Shown: positions 35,601 to 46,899 of the stretch, one piece after another
Layout: the number at the start of each line of letters is the position of its first letter
Position numbering within the stretch: position 1 is the first letter of the stretch
NCBI GenBank assembly: GCA_000149265.1
Contig: CH003211.1
Location: forward strand, 812,599 to 876,598
Source: Ciona savignyi
Lineage: Eukaryota; Chordata; Ascidiacea; Phlebobranchia; Cionidae
DNA length: 64,000 nucleotides
Reading direction: 5' to 3'
Program-made: the position numbers and the translations under genes
The notes under the pieces: generated by a model
Told to the model about the DNA's origin: nothing
Databases searched by the model: none
What the model saw: the letters and a program-made list of their open reading frames with translations, nothing else

Positions 35601-38600
35601 TATTAATAAGTGCATGTAAAACATAAGCATATAGGTAGGTGAACTAAAAAGGTAAAATAACCCACGTGTTGACTGCATGCTTAGGAAGTCTGGCGCTGTG
35701 AGCCCTTCTATGCTGCACATTCTGCTGCGTGGATTTCACCGACTCTTCAACATATGTCTTGCCTGATTTGGATTAATAATTATAGAACATCAAACATTGC
35801 TAGGTTCATTAAATACAGAAAAATGTGTTTTTGTTTCATCAGTTTTCTCCACCTTGTGCCCTCTGGTGAGTGTAGTTTTTATAACTGTATTCACCAATTG
35901 AAAACTGTGAATTATACCACACATGCTCATTCAAGATATTTAAAGTATTACATTGTAAACGACTTATGCCTTCAGTACAGCATATATTACAATACAATGT
36001 GGATAAGATGTACATCTTTGAACAAAGATAAAAAAAACAATCTGATACACTAATGTATTTATTCCAGTGATGGTAAAATGACATTTTAAGTGTCGTCCTA
36101 CTTTTTGTCCACAGTTAACATTTTTTACAGGTAACCTTAAAATTGTGTAAAAAAACAAGAAAAAAAGTGCCTAGCCAATAATGCAACCGCGAGCGGATGG
36201 CAGTAAGATAGATCATTACATTGATTTTTGCACAGTGCATTAGATTGGGTGGGGGTGTAAACCACAGTTTATGTGGATGTGATAGGAATCCATTCAACAA
36301 TATAAACCTAGTAAAATTTAAGTTCTGCACCTGGCCAATTGTCGTTCTCAAAATCATTATTATCCTCAGTGACGAGATAATCTTCATTGTCATCCACTGT
36401 TTCACGCTCGAGTGATGAGTTTTTATTCAATTGTTCCTCATTGGCAAGTTGTTCTACTGCATTCGTTGAGTCACTACCATTTGTGACTGGCCTGATAAAT
36501 AAAAATAAATGTCAACCAATGTAGAAGTGAGTTAGTAAGCCAATCAGACTTTGATTGTTAGGTGTGCTTTGGTCAAAGTAATATGTGTACTGGTATAGAT
36601 TTTAACCCATTATCATTGACACAGACTGTAATAACTTTTGAAGCAAACGAGCCTTATGGATACAATATAATGTTTACACAAACCTTTTTATACAAATTTC
36701 ACTAGTTAACATACAACAACATATTTTATGTTAGTTGATGTGGTTGTTCTAGCTAAAATCTGATATTAATTTTACTTGTCCATCTTACATTTTAATTGTT
36801 CCATCTTGACCAGGTTCACTTTCTGACAAACCTCCATCTGCTTTAAGATCATCTGCAAATCCCTTAATCATCCCAGGTATATCTTCCAATGATGATTTGA
36901 CTGCGTTTTCCAAGTTTTCATTCTCCAGCAAGTTATGCAATTCGTCCGAATATTGGGTGATAAACGCTTGATTTTCTGCCCCATTTTGAGGCTCTAAATC
37001 TACTGGGTTTTCCCATAATTCCGACGCGCTGAGAGTTAAACCAGAATTCTCGATCACATTGCTCAAATTGACATGCATTTTTTCACAGAAAACAGTGGAG
37101 AGACTTTGTGTGGTGTCGGCCACTTCTTCTGGTTTATTTTCACCATGTTGGTCTTCGGATTGGTCCAGCACACAAACAATTGAGCGTTGTCTGAAGATAC
37201 ATTTCAACCTTGTATGATTGTCACGGTTGTAGCTTAGGGGTATTATGTTGGACTGCATGACTGAAAAAATCAAGCCACTTGCTGGTAATGTCTGTGTAAT
37301 GTTTAATTACCTTTTTGGTGAATTCCTGGTGATCGATTTTCTGTCTGCTGGTACATTTAATTTGTCGGTGGAAACAATATCTAGGAACACAGGATGGTTA
37401 ATCTGTGATATTTATCCAGAATATGGTAAAACATGTAATTATAACCTCAAGAGAATACCACGTGCAAAAAGTGTGGCTAGCATTGACTTATAATAGTAAT
37501 TGAAAGACTTCTTTAAATTGAATAAATTCCTACAGTCATTTATTTCAGGCATTTAAGTTGTGATAACCGATTGGAAATTATTTCTGTGTCTGGGCTTAGC
37601 TTAGCCACTTATAATATTGTTAGAGAATATTGTAAAAGAAAAGATATTACTATTTTAATGAGGTCATGGTTGGCCCCAGCATATAAAAGACAATTACGGG
37701 AAGCATTTATAATGAGCTTTGGACATTTCAGGCAACCTCTTCAGGCAATTAAATCAAGAGACACGAAGTGCACCACGTGCATAGCCAGTGGTTGCAATTA
37801 GAACAGATTTGGATGCTCTGTTGAACCAAGCATGGCAGAGCTTAAGGACACACCATGAGCAGTGGTAGGTTTCCATCTCACAACGGTTCATATATAAGGT
37901 ATGTCACATACTATAATAAGCACTGATAACTTGACTTGATATAAGGAATTTTGTTTCTTACCGCAGAGATAGCAAGTAAATAAAACACAAAAAATGTATT
38001 CACCAAGAAACATTGAATACCTGCCATCAATGCTTTAGTTTGTAGAGTAACTTTGTCCCCTACTGAGCCAGTGGGCCTCCAGTAATGAGCTTGTTTGTCG
38101 TATTCCAACCTATGCACATCCACATAAGCGTAGTGTTCCTCGGCATTCTGTGTTTGAATCACCACTGAGCCATTGGCAGCTGAAAAAAAATAGTTTCGAT
38201 ATGTATCATGAGTTTGGGAACAATGTACAGCATTTTCATTATTTCATACTAACCATTGTACAGCATTTGCATACACACAGAGGTAGTCGATTTTAGATTT
38301 TTATTATCCATAATCTTTTATTGGGTCATTCAAGAATATATTCAGCTACTACAATGATACAAAGAGACTTAACTTCTGTCCTAATTTCTTGTTTGTTTCA
38401 AATCGATTGTACTTTTAATAAACAAGCAACTACAATTACCTGGTATGGCATCCATTTGAACCAAAGCAACATTCTGTTCAGGCATTGCGATAACCCGGGA
38501 GAGATTCTGAGCCCCAAGCAACACATTTGAACCGAGCTCCAGGGCGGGTGTAGTGGCGCGATCCATGTAACTGCATGACTTCGGAACTATGCGACTGAAA

Positions 38601-41600
38601 CACAATACATTTAGGAATAATAGAAGATTTTCATGCTGTATTTATTGGAATATCAGGTTTGGATGGTTAAATTGCTGGAGCTATTGCATTATGTTATTCA
38701 TTTGGAATGTGTTGTTAAGATAGGTATGTATCAACATATTGCGCTGTTCACTCCATCGGGTTACAGGAACTCTTGTAGTGTGCTGGGTTTATTCTTTGCC
38801 AATAGACCCTACTTATTTACGCTGTTAACTGACACCAGAAAAGGATAAGCAAAACGGTCAAACCAAATTAATTGGGTATACAGTATTCTAAAGAAACCCT
38901 AAGTATAATTTTCAGTTTGTGATACAAAGAGGTATCTTCTACCTCTGTACTTACCTTTTCCCAGTCATCAAATGCTCCCCTGAAGAAAGAATCGCCGATT
39001 TCGGCCGCTTTGGATATGCTTGTGCAGTGTTGAGGATCAGTTTAACTTGCGTTCTGCTTTCAGCGCTGGTTTGTGCCAACAGCAAGTTATCGCCCGTGTC
39101 ATATTTCGATGTCTTTGTTGCAAAAAATAACAAATCGACAACTTATTAATAGTTCTTTTGCATAATATTCTACGCTAATGCAAGCTCTTTTTGTAGCTAC
39201 TTCTCTACTTAAGTTGGGTAGCTTTTTTTAGCTACTATAATTTAATATGTAAATTAATAAAACTAATAAACTAATGGCTTTAAAACAACTAAAACTGTCA
39301 CCATTCTATACAATACTGTAACACTTCCCCAGTGAAATTATGGTATTCTGACGAATGCGCACAGTTTTTTTCCTGCTTTGTCTAAATTATGTATTCCTTT
39401 ATATTGGGATAAGCGGGAAACAAATAATCACAGAAGAAGCACCTACATACCTCCTTATTTAGGTATACGTTTTGTCCATGAACAGCTCTTTCAATTCTTC
39501 GCACAACACTCTTGCATATCTCCCTGTACAACACACTGGCATCTCCCTGTATATGATGATATGAATAATTATGTAGGTGGGGAAAACTCTTTTGTGTATG
39601 GGTCACTAGCATCCTGGTGGGTAGTAAATTCCAACATGCAATAACCGGTTGAGGTCCGGATTAAACAAATACCAACCCCACTAACTGACAGCTGTCTTGA
39701 TATGTGGTTCAAATGAGAAGCCAGCTTAGCATCCCCAGTAGCGATGTGCAGAAGCTTGGAAATACTTCGATGGTTTGTCGAAATGTAGTAGTAGAAGGAA
39801 GGCACCACACTCAGCAACAATACGAGCTCAGATGCCAACAGACATTGATGAGATTTCCATTCGATTAACGATCCACGCTTCGGTTTTGATGCATAGTATG
39901 GTGCAGTACTTTTCCTGAAATAGATATCTTTGATGACTGTGTAAAAAGTAAAACAAACAATGAAACAGTAACAATATGAAACATCATAGAAGTGGCAATG
40001 TCTATATAGAGCGGAATCGTGAGATTGGCAACCATCCTGTTAAAGCAAATTTCTATTATAAGCATACTTCTGTTTCAGAACACTATCCCTTTTATATGGC
40101 ATTTTGTAAGATACACGTCAACATGTAAGTAGTAAAAAAGTTGCAATAACTATAAAATCAGTCAACCTGTGGTTGGGTGGGGCAGTGTGGGGTCTCCCGG
40201 TGTGGATGGGCGACCTTGTAGGGTATTGTTTGTCCGTGTCTGAAAATATATATGACATTGGTGAGACTGGATATAAAATGTCAGGATATATGTACTGGAT
40301 ATAAATCCGCTGTGACACAAATGTCTAGCTAGTGACCAGATTCGATCCTTCAATCCTTTGGTAAAAGACAACAAACTAATCCACCAAACTATCCAGCTAG
40401 ACGTTTAGAATTATTACATTATGAATATTCCTTACTTTGATTGTATTTACTCTGCTGCATGACCCTGACCTCCAGCAAGTGGGACACGGCATGGTACAAG
40501 CATAGGTATAATCTATCATATAATCCCCCAGTGTCAGCAGCTGTCTTGTTAATATGGACTTCTCTGTCCAGTTTACAAGTGCTGACCAACAGACTAATCA
40601 CTTCAACACAAACTTGGGCACCAAGTTTGAATAAAATCATGGTGTTGATTTCAAACCTGCACAGAAAGAGTTTTGCGTCACTTTGAGTACAGAACAACAA
40701 TGGCCGACGTATGTAAATGTTGATACATCTATTGTTTAACACATTAATCCAATTGGTTCAGGCAACATCCCATAGAGTGCTTTGACATATATTGGTTTAA
40801 TTCCACTGCTTGGGATAGGATATAGGATATTTATGTAATCATGTTTATCCCCGTGAATGGGAAAACCAAGGGGGTTAACATACGGTCAATTGTCAGATCA
40901 CCTCGCACCCATCGTCAGGTTACCAGAGCTATTGCAGTCTGTTGTATACAATAGACACGTTCCTTCAATTTGGTAGAACCCACGCTAGACGCTAGACCAA
41001 CGGTGCTTATTGGCTGATGGTCTGATGCAAGGTGATGATCTAATATTATTTAAGATAACTGACAAGACACTTTACATTTTGCTGATATTTGTTTATAAAG
41101 AAGTTCAGGTGGTACTTCCCATTCTCTCTTATGTTCTCTGTGGTTAAATAGCTTGGTAAGGGTATCAAATACAAACACAACAACAAGTTAAGCTTATAAA
41201 TCAACCTTACAGTGGGTTAAGTTTGGCCACAGACAATGTTTGGTCAATAAGTTCAAGCGGTAAATCAAACTCCAGGAATGAAACTAAAAGCAGAAGCAGC
41301 ATGTTGCATCGCTCTGTACTTCGGTGCCTGGAAATAGAAATATTATTTCAAGCAAAAAAAATATGTGTAAATGGCAATTTTTTAAATTGAGACGTTTTAA
41401 TTGTTTTTTGTTGAAGCTAAATTACAGTTTTTTTAATACATTTATTTCATTTGGTACAGTATTAAATTTTTTATTACATTGCAGGCATAGATTCACTGGA
41501 AGATAAAATGACTGCAACAATAAGCGTTTACATGTCACAATGATCAAGTGTTTGGCTTTGTGTATCACAATAAGAAGACCTGGTGAGATTTGCACTGATG

Positions 41601-44600
41601 TTATTATCCACACTGTCACCAACTCAGGTAAATATTATTCCAGACTACTTTAAGTGTATTATAAAGGAACAACTGAACTGAAATACTACACCATATTAAC
41701 CTACACAAAAACTGAAATGCAAACCATAATACATATTATTTGTAAAATTACAATGTTCAATATATCAAAACAACCATATTTTAAACACACTTCTTGGTAT
41801 AGATAACACAACCAATGGCGTTATAACATGAGCGGCAATCATCTGATTGTAATGTGTTGTTTATTTTAAACAATGAATAGCAACATTACCTAACCACAGT
41901 TTTTTGTTTATTTCATTAGTTCCTTAGTTCTTACATGCTGATGGTATGAGGCACTACCCATGAGCGTACCAGCAGCAATATTGGCCTGCTTGATACACAC
42001 CGTATGACTCTATTCATTACAGTCCTACAGGTGTACCTGTTATTTATTATGTGACTCAACCAGTTCGCTGGCAATTCATTGTGTACAGATGTTTTGACAA
42101 TAATTGAGAGGTCCTTTGAAAACTGGTCCGCCAAAAATAATAATCTTCTTTTATCGGTATCTATAAAAGCACAAAAACTTTTTTAAATCTGCTAGCTATA
42201 GATTGTAAAAACAGAAATTGGCAATATTTGTTGTCCTTATTAACTAAGCACTCAATTTTATATTTCATTTAATAGTTTTTAATGACTGATGCTGGGCCAA
42301 TTTTTACTATTTTCCATCATTGATTACTTAGAATTTATTCCTTAAATGGTGGGAAAAGCACAGGAGTTATAAACACAAGTATTAAACAGATTGCCCACAA
42401 GTTAATTATCGGATTTATGTTCCGGAACAGAACCCACTAGCCAGTGGTAGGATTTAATTCTCCAACCTTTTGGTTAAGCTTGTGATGGGTTACAAATGCT
42501 CCAATTTTACACAAACAAACTTTAGTGTATGTGTACTGTAATCAGGCTACCAACAACAATACAGTGTGATAAATAAGTTACTAAAAAGCATTACTAAAAC
42601 ATTGTCTTATTTTTCTATAAATTTTGGTTTAATTAAAAACTTTTTCAAAAAAGTTAAAATCCAAATAAAAACTTTCCGCACACACCACTATTTTGAGGAC
42701 CATTCACTGGGAAACTGGCAGTGAACTCATATGTCCGACAGCCGTGTATCGACCCATCATTTGCTTTGCTTGTTAAAATGGTTTTCTCATTCAGTTTGTG
42801 CCTCTGGAATTGTACATTAAAATTAGAGCTAATTGCTTGCATTGTTATATCATCAGAGTTGAATTTACACCACAGCCGAGGGTGTTAAAGTAATTTTACA
42901 ATTGCATGTGATTATGCCACTTACATTTTTCCATACACAGGAACAAAATATGACTATCCTGCATATCGCAATGAAAAGTAGGTACCCACCACTGGATGAC
43001 TTGAAAGTGCTGAGTCATGAAAAAAATGATGAACTTGCAATCTTTCAGCTGAAGTGATCAGTCTCCCATCAAGCATCCAAATACTTGGCAGACAATCAAT
43101 CACATGCAACCTGTAGTAGGTGTCCTGGGGGGTTTGAACATAAGAGGAACATTAGGACCAGATGAAAAATTAATTTTATTACTATAGGATAAAAAACAGG
43201 TAATAAGATGCGATGTCCAGATAAAGTGTAATGCGGAACACTAATGCTTATATTAGTTAACATACCTACTGGATTGTATAAAATATCTTTACCTACATCA
43301 TATACTCTTGTTCAACTTTTATCTTAGTTGGTTAGAATTAATTTACCCAAGAATCGACTGGTATGTTAATATATATATGGAATGTGAAGATGTACGAACA
43401 TTGGCCAGTCCAGAGTTTCCATGCAAACGTAGGTCAAGAATATGGACATTGCGCAAATACGAAAGTTCGTTCCAACATATTAGATTGTTCGACAAATCCA
43501 ACGTTCCGATTGCGAACATTTGCGCCAGGGAAGAAAGGCTCTTGATCTGTTTGACAAAAGCAGTAAAAAAACATGGTAACAAACAGAAATTGTAGTTAGA
43601 TATCTAGGAAAGGCATATGATAACCTGACCGTCTGTCATGTTAAAATAAATTTACATTAACCAGAAATATCATAATACACCATTTGGCCAATTTGAGTGT
43701 TCAAGAACTATTATAATTTGGTATTAAATTTATAACTACCAGAGAAAACATGAATAATGTTGACCAAAAATATTGGCTCTATACATGTACATATATTATT
43801 TCCTCAATCCTCACACATTTTTGCTTTGGCTCCATACACATTTTTTTATTTTACAGTTGTCCTTCTACAAGACCAACATTCACCTACCCTTAGGATTGTT
43901 TGCATAGAATCTGTGGCACGAAACCCTAAATCTTGTTACAGATATTTTTACCTGACTAAACAAGACCCATTTAAATACAAATATCAAATAAATATTTTAT
44001 GAAACCTTATTATTAGAAAGATCAATCCTCCAGAGGTTCAGACAAGATTGATAATTATCGAATTCCTCTAAACAGTTGTTACTCAGATCGATGCTTTGCA
44101 GTCTTGGGCAGTTTTCGATCCCCTCAACCTCTCCTGAAACAGGGGTATGCCGTATAATACATAGCTGTATTATGGATGGTGGTAAAATTAAAATTGAAGG
44201 ATTTATAGCTAAATTTTGTTGTCGGAGATATTATCAGTATTGTTTATTGACAATAAAGAACTTGTACCCACAGTCCAGTTGCTCCAGTTGCCTGAAGCAG
44301 CAGTTACAATGTGTTTTATACAATATACATTGCTTTAAAATTTGTAGACAGCCCATTGTTACTAAATCCTCTGGATAAGGAGCTTAAAAAAATGTCAGTA
44401 AACTGGTGTGCTGTATTTTTTAATACCAAAGTGGAAAAATTATAAATTATTTGTCCACTCTCTGACACAGATGACTTTTTTTGTTAAACCTTGATATTAA
44501 TAAAGAATTAAACTTTCTATTGTTTTTTCAATAAATGTGAATAAACAAAACATGCAAATTAGCTCACCTATACCAAGATTGGTTAGATCTAAGTGAAGAA

Positions 44601-44637
44601 CATCTGCAAGGGATCTTTTTGCTCGTTGGCGTAAAAT
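32699..44637 (-). CDS. Leucine-rich-repeat protein with long C-terminal region, family not identified
   Basis: Function unknown; LRRs bind proteins. Exons in transcript order (high to low): 44637-44568, 44370-44268, 44133-44006, 43546-43400, 43124-42990, 42803-42686, 42160-42037, 41327-41211, 41137-41076, 40656-40436, 40239-40167, 39914-39686, 39546-39451, 39112-38955, 38594-38440, 38179-38021, 37347-37311, 37190-36789, 36491-36331, 35762-35666, 35174-34945, 34414-34220, 32913-32699; about 1150 codons. Phases agree except at two joins (44268 to 44133, and 41076 to 40656), where a small exon or another splice site is missing. The end of the exon at 39686 could instead be 39677. The start codon was not found. 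The first five exons hold LRRs ('LHLDLTNLGI', 'LQSIDLSNNCLEEF', 'IGTLDLSNN') with a capping motif 'YRLHVIDCLPSIWMLDGR'. The middle is helical. Exons 15-16 hold a conserved-looking block ('LGSNVLLGAQNLSRVIAM'; 'HYAYVDVHRLEYD'; 'YWRPTGSVGDKVTL'). Then come an acidic stretch and a basic, Ser/Pro-rich tail ending 'SYVTRRRTK'. The length and layout suggest a cytoskeletal or ciliary LRR protein, which is inference. Confidence 0.75.
33181..33260. repeat. Short palindromic repeat copy (intronic)
   Basis: The segment 'ggcaaaacgacagtcgtta' contains the palindrome aacgac-a-gtcgtt and is followed by an inverted pair, 'cacgtctaa' near 33211 and 'ttagacgtgg' near 33252. The same core occurs at 19748-19767. 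It may be a small decayed inverted-repeat element. It lies in the last intron of the LRR gene. Confidence 0.45.
33735..33905 (+). repeat. tRNA-derived SINE copy
   Basis: A tRNA-like head ('gtgacagaatggtaaaac', then 'ggttgcatgtttgaagcc' as the B-box region) is followed by the core 'ccttgtccaaggcacttt' and 'aacattgctcc'. The order matches the best copy at 45766-46058. The downstream body is lost or diverged. Confidence 0.65.
35450..35520 (+). repeat. SINE body fragment
   Basis: 'acacaatgcaaaagctctgg' followed by 'taacccgatggtgagc' corresponds to the body of the SINE at 45766-46058. It lies in an intron of the LRR gene. Confidence 0.55.
40322..40402 (-). repeat. SINE tRNA-like head fragment
   Basis: Read on the minus strand it has 'tagtttggtggattag' (A-box region) and 'ggatcgaatctggtcactag' (B box running into the shared 'tggtcactagctag' junction). 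The same junction follows the B box in the copy at 45766-46058. Confidence 0.6.
40795..41015 (-). repeat. SINE copy, internally deleted
   Basis: The region from 'gggataggatataggatatt' through 'ttatccccgtgaatgggaaa' to 'ttggtagaaccca' matches the 3' part of the SINE at 45766-46058. It jumps directly to a remnant of the tRNA head ('gctagaccaacgg'), so the core is deleted. It lies in an intron of the LRR gene. Confidence 0.75.
42415..42490 (-). repeat. SINE head remnant
   Basis: Read on the minus strand, 'aaccaaaaggttggagaatt' and 'cctaccactggctagtgggt' correspond to the B-box and junction region of the SINE family. It is old and short. Confidence 0.45.
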
Positions 44638-44799
44638 CTGAGGGGTTTTAATGTTAATTTGTTAATGTATTTTGGTTTCCTTAAATTCTGCCATTATGGT
44701 GGTGGACTGCTATAGAGCAGTGAAAAATCCAGTGCATTTTGGGGGGAAGTTTTGCATGCATAGACTATGCTTTTTAATTTTTTAATTCAGAAAGGGTGA

Positions 44800-45058
44800 C
44801 TCTAAATACTACAGGATCGCTTGAAGCGCTTGGATCGCTTGGAGCGCTTGAATCACTTATATTGCTATGGAAAGTAATTTTTAACTCACTTATATTGCTA
44901 TGGAAAGTAATAGTTTTAAACACTAATCTCAACCCCAAAACTAAGTTTAACCCCAACCTTAACATTAATATTATAGCTTTAGTAATTACGAAGTATAGTA
45001 AGCGCTCCAAGCGCTTGAAGCGATTTAGGCGCTCCATGCGATCCAGTAGTATTTAGAG
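44800..45058. mobile_element. Foldback element with iterated inverted arms
   Basis: The left end 'ctctaaatactacaggatcg' is matched by the inverted right end ('cgatccagtagtatttagag'), with one mismatch. Inside both arms are repeated units of the form gatcgcttg/gagcgcttg, many containing the palindrome aagcgctt. The middle carries a 26-bp direct duplication (44853-44878 and 44886-44911; 'tcacttatattgctatggaa...'). There is no transposase frame. No clear target duplication was found, so the class is undecided. It lies upstream of the LRR gene's first recognised exon. Confidence 0.75.
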
Positions 45059-45765
45059 GTACCGATTTAGAAATGCCGATTTAAAAAACTTTTTTTAAAA
45101 ACTTGATTCCAAAATACCTTATTATATCCTGTGATTAATACGGGGAAATTATAAGCCCCTGCATTAGCCTATACATACAATTTTACACATTTGAATTTTA
45201 TTAATTTTGAATTTAGACTTATCTTTATTACCTTTGGTGTTATCTTCATGTTAAAGCATTTGTTATTATTCGTTATTTAGCGAATTCTCCCTACGTTGTT
45301 GGTGGGCAGCTTGGCACCAAATAAATTTAACGCCAATAAAAGTACATTACAGTCATTTTCTACCAAGCTACACCTTTGACCATTTACATATACTGTGTCT
45401 ATTAAGTGAACACTGCAAATAAAATGTCGATTTGCAACATATCTAAAAAAATATCAATAAAAATAAGAAAGGAAAATTTGGTAGGAACCCCGTTGTTGAG
45501 GTTATAGCGTCATAGCAATAGTACCATAATTCAAGCGGTTTAATCGGAGATATAAAAACAAGAAAGTCTCTTAAGCCCTTCATTAATTTGAAACCGTGTC
45601 GAGTAGCCCATGTCATTAGATTACATTATGCATATAGTTAGGTCAGGTTGCCGGGGCTATTTTACCGTGAACATCCATTGTGGTTACGACAATTATTAAA
45701 AGATTTATTTGAATTTACTACTTAGAAGCAACGTAGGTGCCTCGCTGTCAGGAATATGTTTATTT
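45059..45765. other. Intergenic, probable 5' region of the LRR gene
   Basis: No exon could be supported. The first exon and promoter of the minus-strand LRR gene may lie here or further up. It contains no recognisable TATA box or other signal that I could tie to a start. Confidence 0.4.
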
Positions 45766-46058
45766 TATAGGATAGGATATTCATCTTTATCCCCGTGAAT
45801 GGGAAAACCAAGGGGGTTAACACACGGGCAATCGTCAGATCACCTCGCGCCCACCGTCGGGTTACCGGAGCTATTGCAGTGTGTTGTATATGATAGACAC
45901 GTTTCTTTAATTTGGTAGAACCCATTAATCCGCTGGGTTCAGGCAATGTCCGTAAAGTGCCTTGCCCAAGGACACAACCGACTAGCTAGCGACCAGTTTC
46001 GTACCTGCAACCTTTCGATTGAAAGGCGACGCACTTAACCGTTAGACCAACGGGCCGG
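45766..46058 (-). repeat. tRNA-derived SINE, best-preserved copy
   Basis: Read on the minus strand from 46058: 'cccgttggtctaacggttaa' is a tRNA A-box and D-arm; 'ggttgcaggtacgaaactgg' is the B-box region; 'gtgtccttgggcaaggcact' is the core; then comes 'ggattaatgggttctacc', a body with 'cccgacggtgggcgcgaggt', and a 3' end 'aagatgaatatcctatccta'. It is about 290 bp long. A pol III-type internal promoter followed by an unrelated body is the structure of a SINE. At least six other partial copies are in the window. Confidence 0.88.
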
Positions 46059-46899
46059 ACATATATTGTCAAAGAATCAAACCGGCAAAATTTTAGGCGC
46101 AGAACAAAATAAAGTGCGACCTACTTTTTAAGCTTTGGTCAGCCTAAAAATAAGGGCCCAACGACGCTTATTAGCCTCTTTAGTACAGACTCAGGATAGA
46201 TTAATTATAATTCTGCTGCTCATGACCGAAAGAAATAGTGCGTCATGTCGGACAGTATAAATTATTTAACATAGAATAAGTATTAAAATCATATTCGCAG
46301 TCCAGTTGTTTCCAAGCCCAGTTGCAAACTCATGGCTTAGTATTAATGTCTGAGTGCGCTTTTCATTGGCATAACCGTTAGGTGGCCGTTCCATTTTCGC
46401 AAGTGTACTCGACTGACCGTAACATTGCTTGGAGCCAATCAACGGGATTTTAACAAAACACTCTAAAATGTAAGCACACTGCTGTATTCCATGGAAATGT
46501 CTCAATGACCACGGTGTTTTCACCTTCTTACTAGGTTTACTCCAACGACTAACAAGAATTTGCTGTTTTATTTAAAACAACGGACCACAGTAAGAGTACG
46601 AAATGTTAAAGAATCATAAATAAAAAATAAAAAACACGATATGGTTATATTTTTTTTAACACATTAATGTTCAGTAAGTTGCATCATAAATAGGCATACT
46701 CATGTTTGACAGAGGATCCATTATGTTCTCAGCAGATGCCTGACGATAAAGTTTTAGATCGTAACTAAACTAATCCCAGGATGTTTTAAAAACATTGTAT
46801 AATCACGTTAAAACAAAGGCTAATCGGGATAAGTCGAACAGCAGATGTTTGGAACATATCATTAAAGAAACCTGTGTGAAACAACAACGATATATTGAT
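46059..46899. other. Intergenic, 3' side of the centrin-like gene
   Basis: No gene is supported. An 85-codon open frame at 46266-46523 on the minus strand has no family signature. A minus-strand AATAAA lies near 46566, about 330 bp past the centrin-like stop. Confidence 0.5.

Noticed and set aside
36785..37273. 162-codon minus-strand frame as an independent gene
   Set aside because: A splice acceptor at 37191 and a donor at 36788 put most of it inside the LRR gene as an internal exon in phase with its neighbours; the part upstream of the acceptor is intron.
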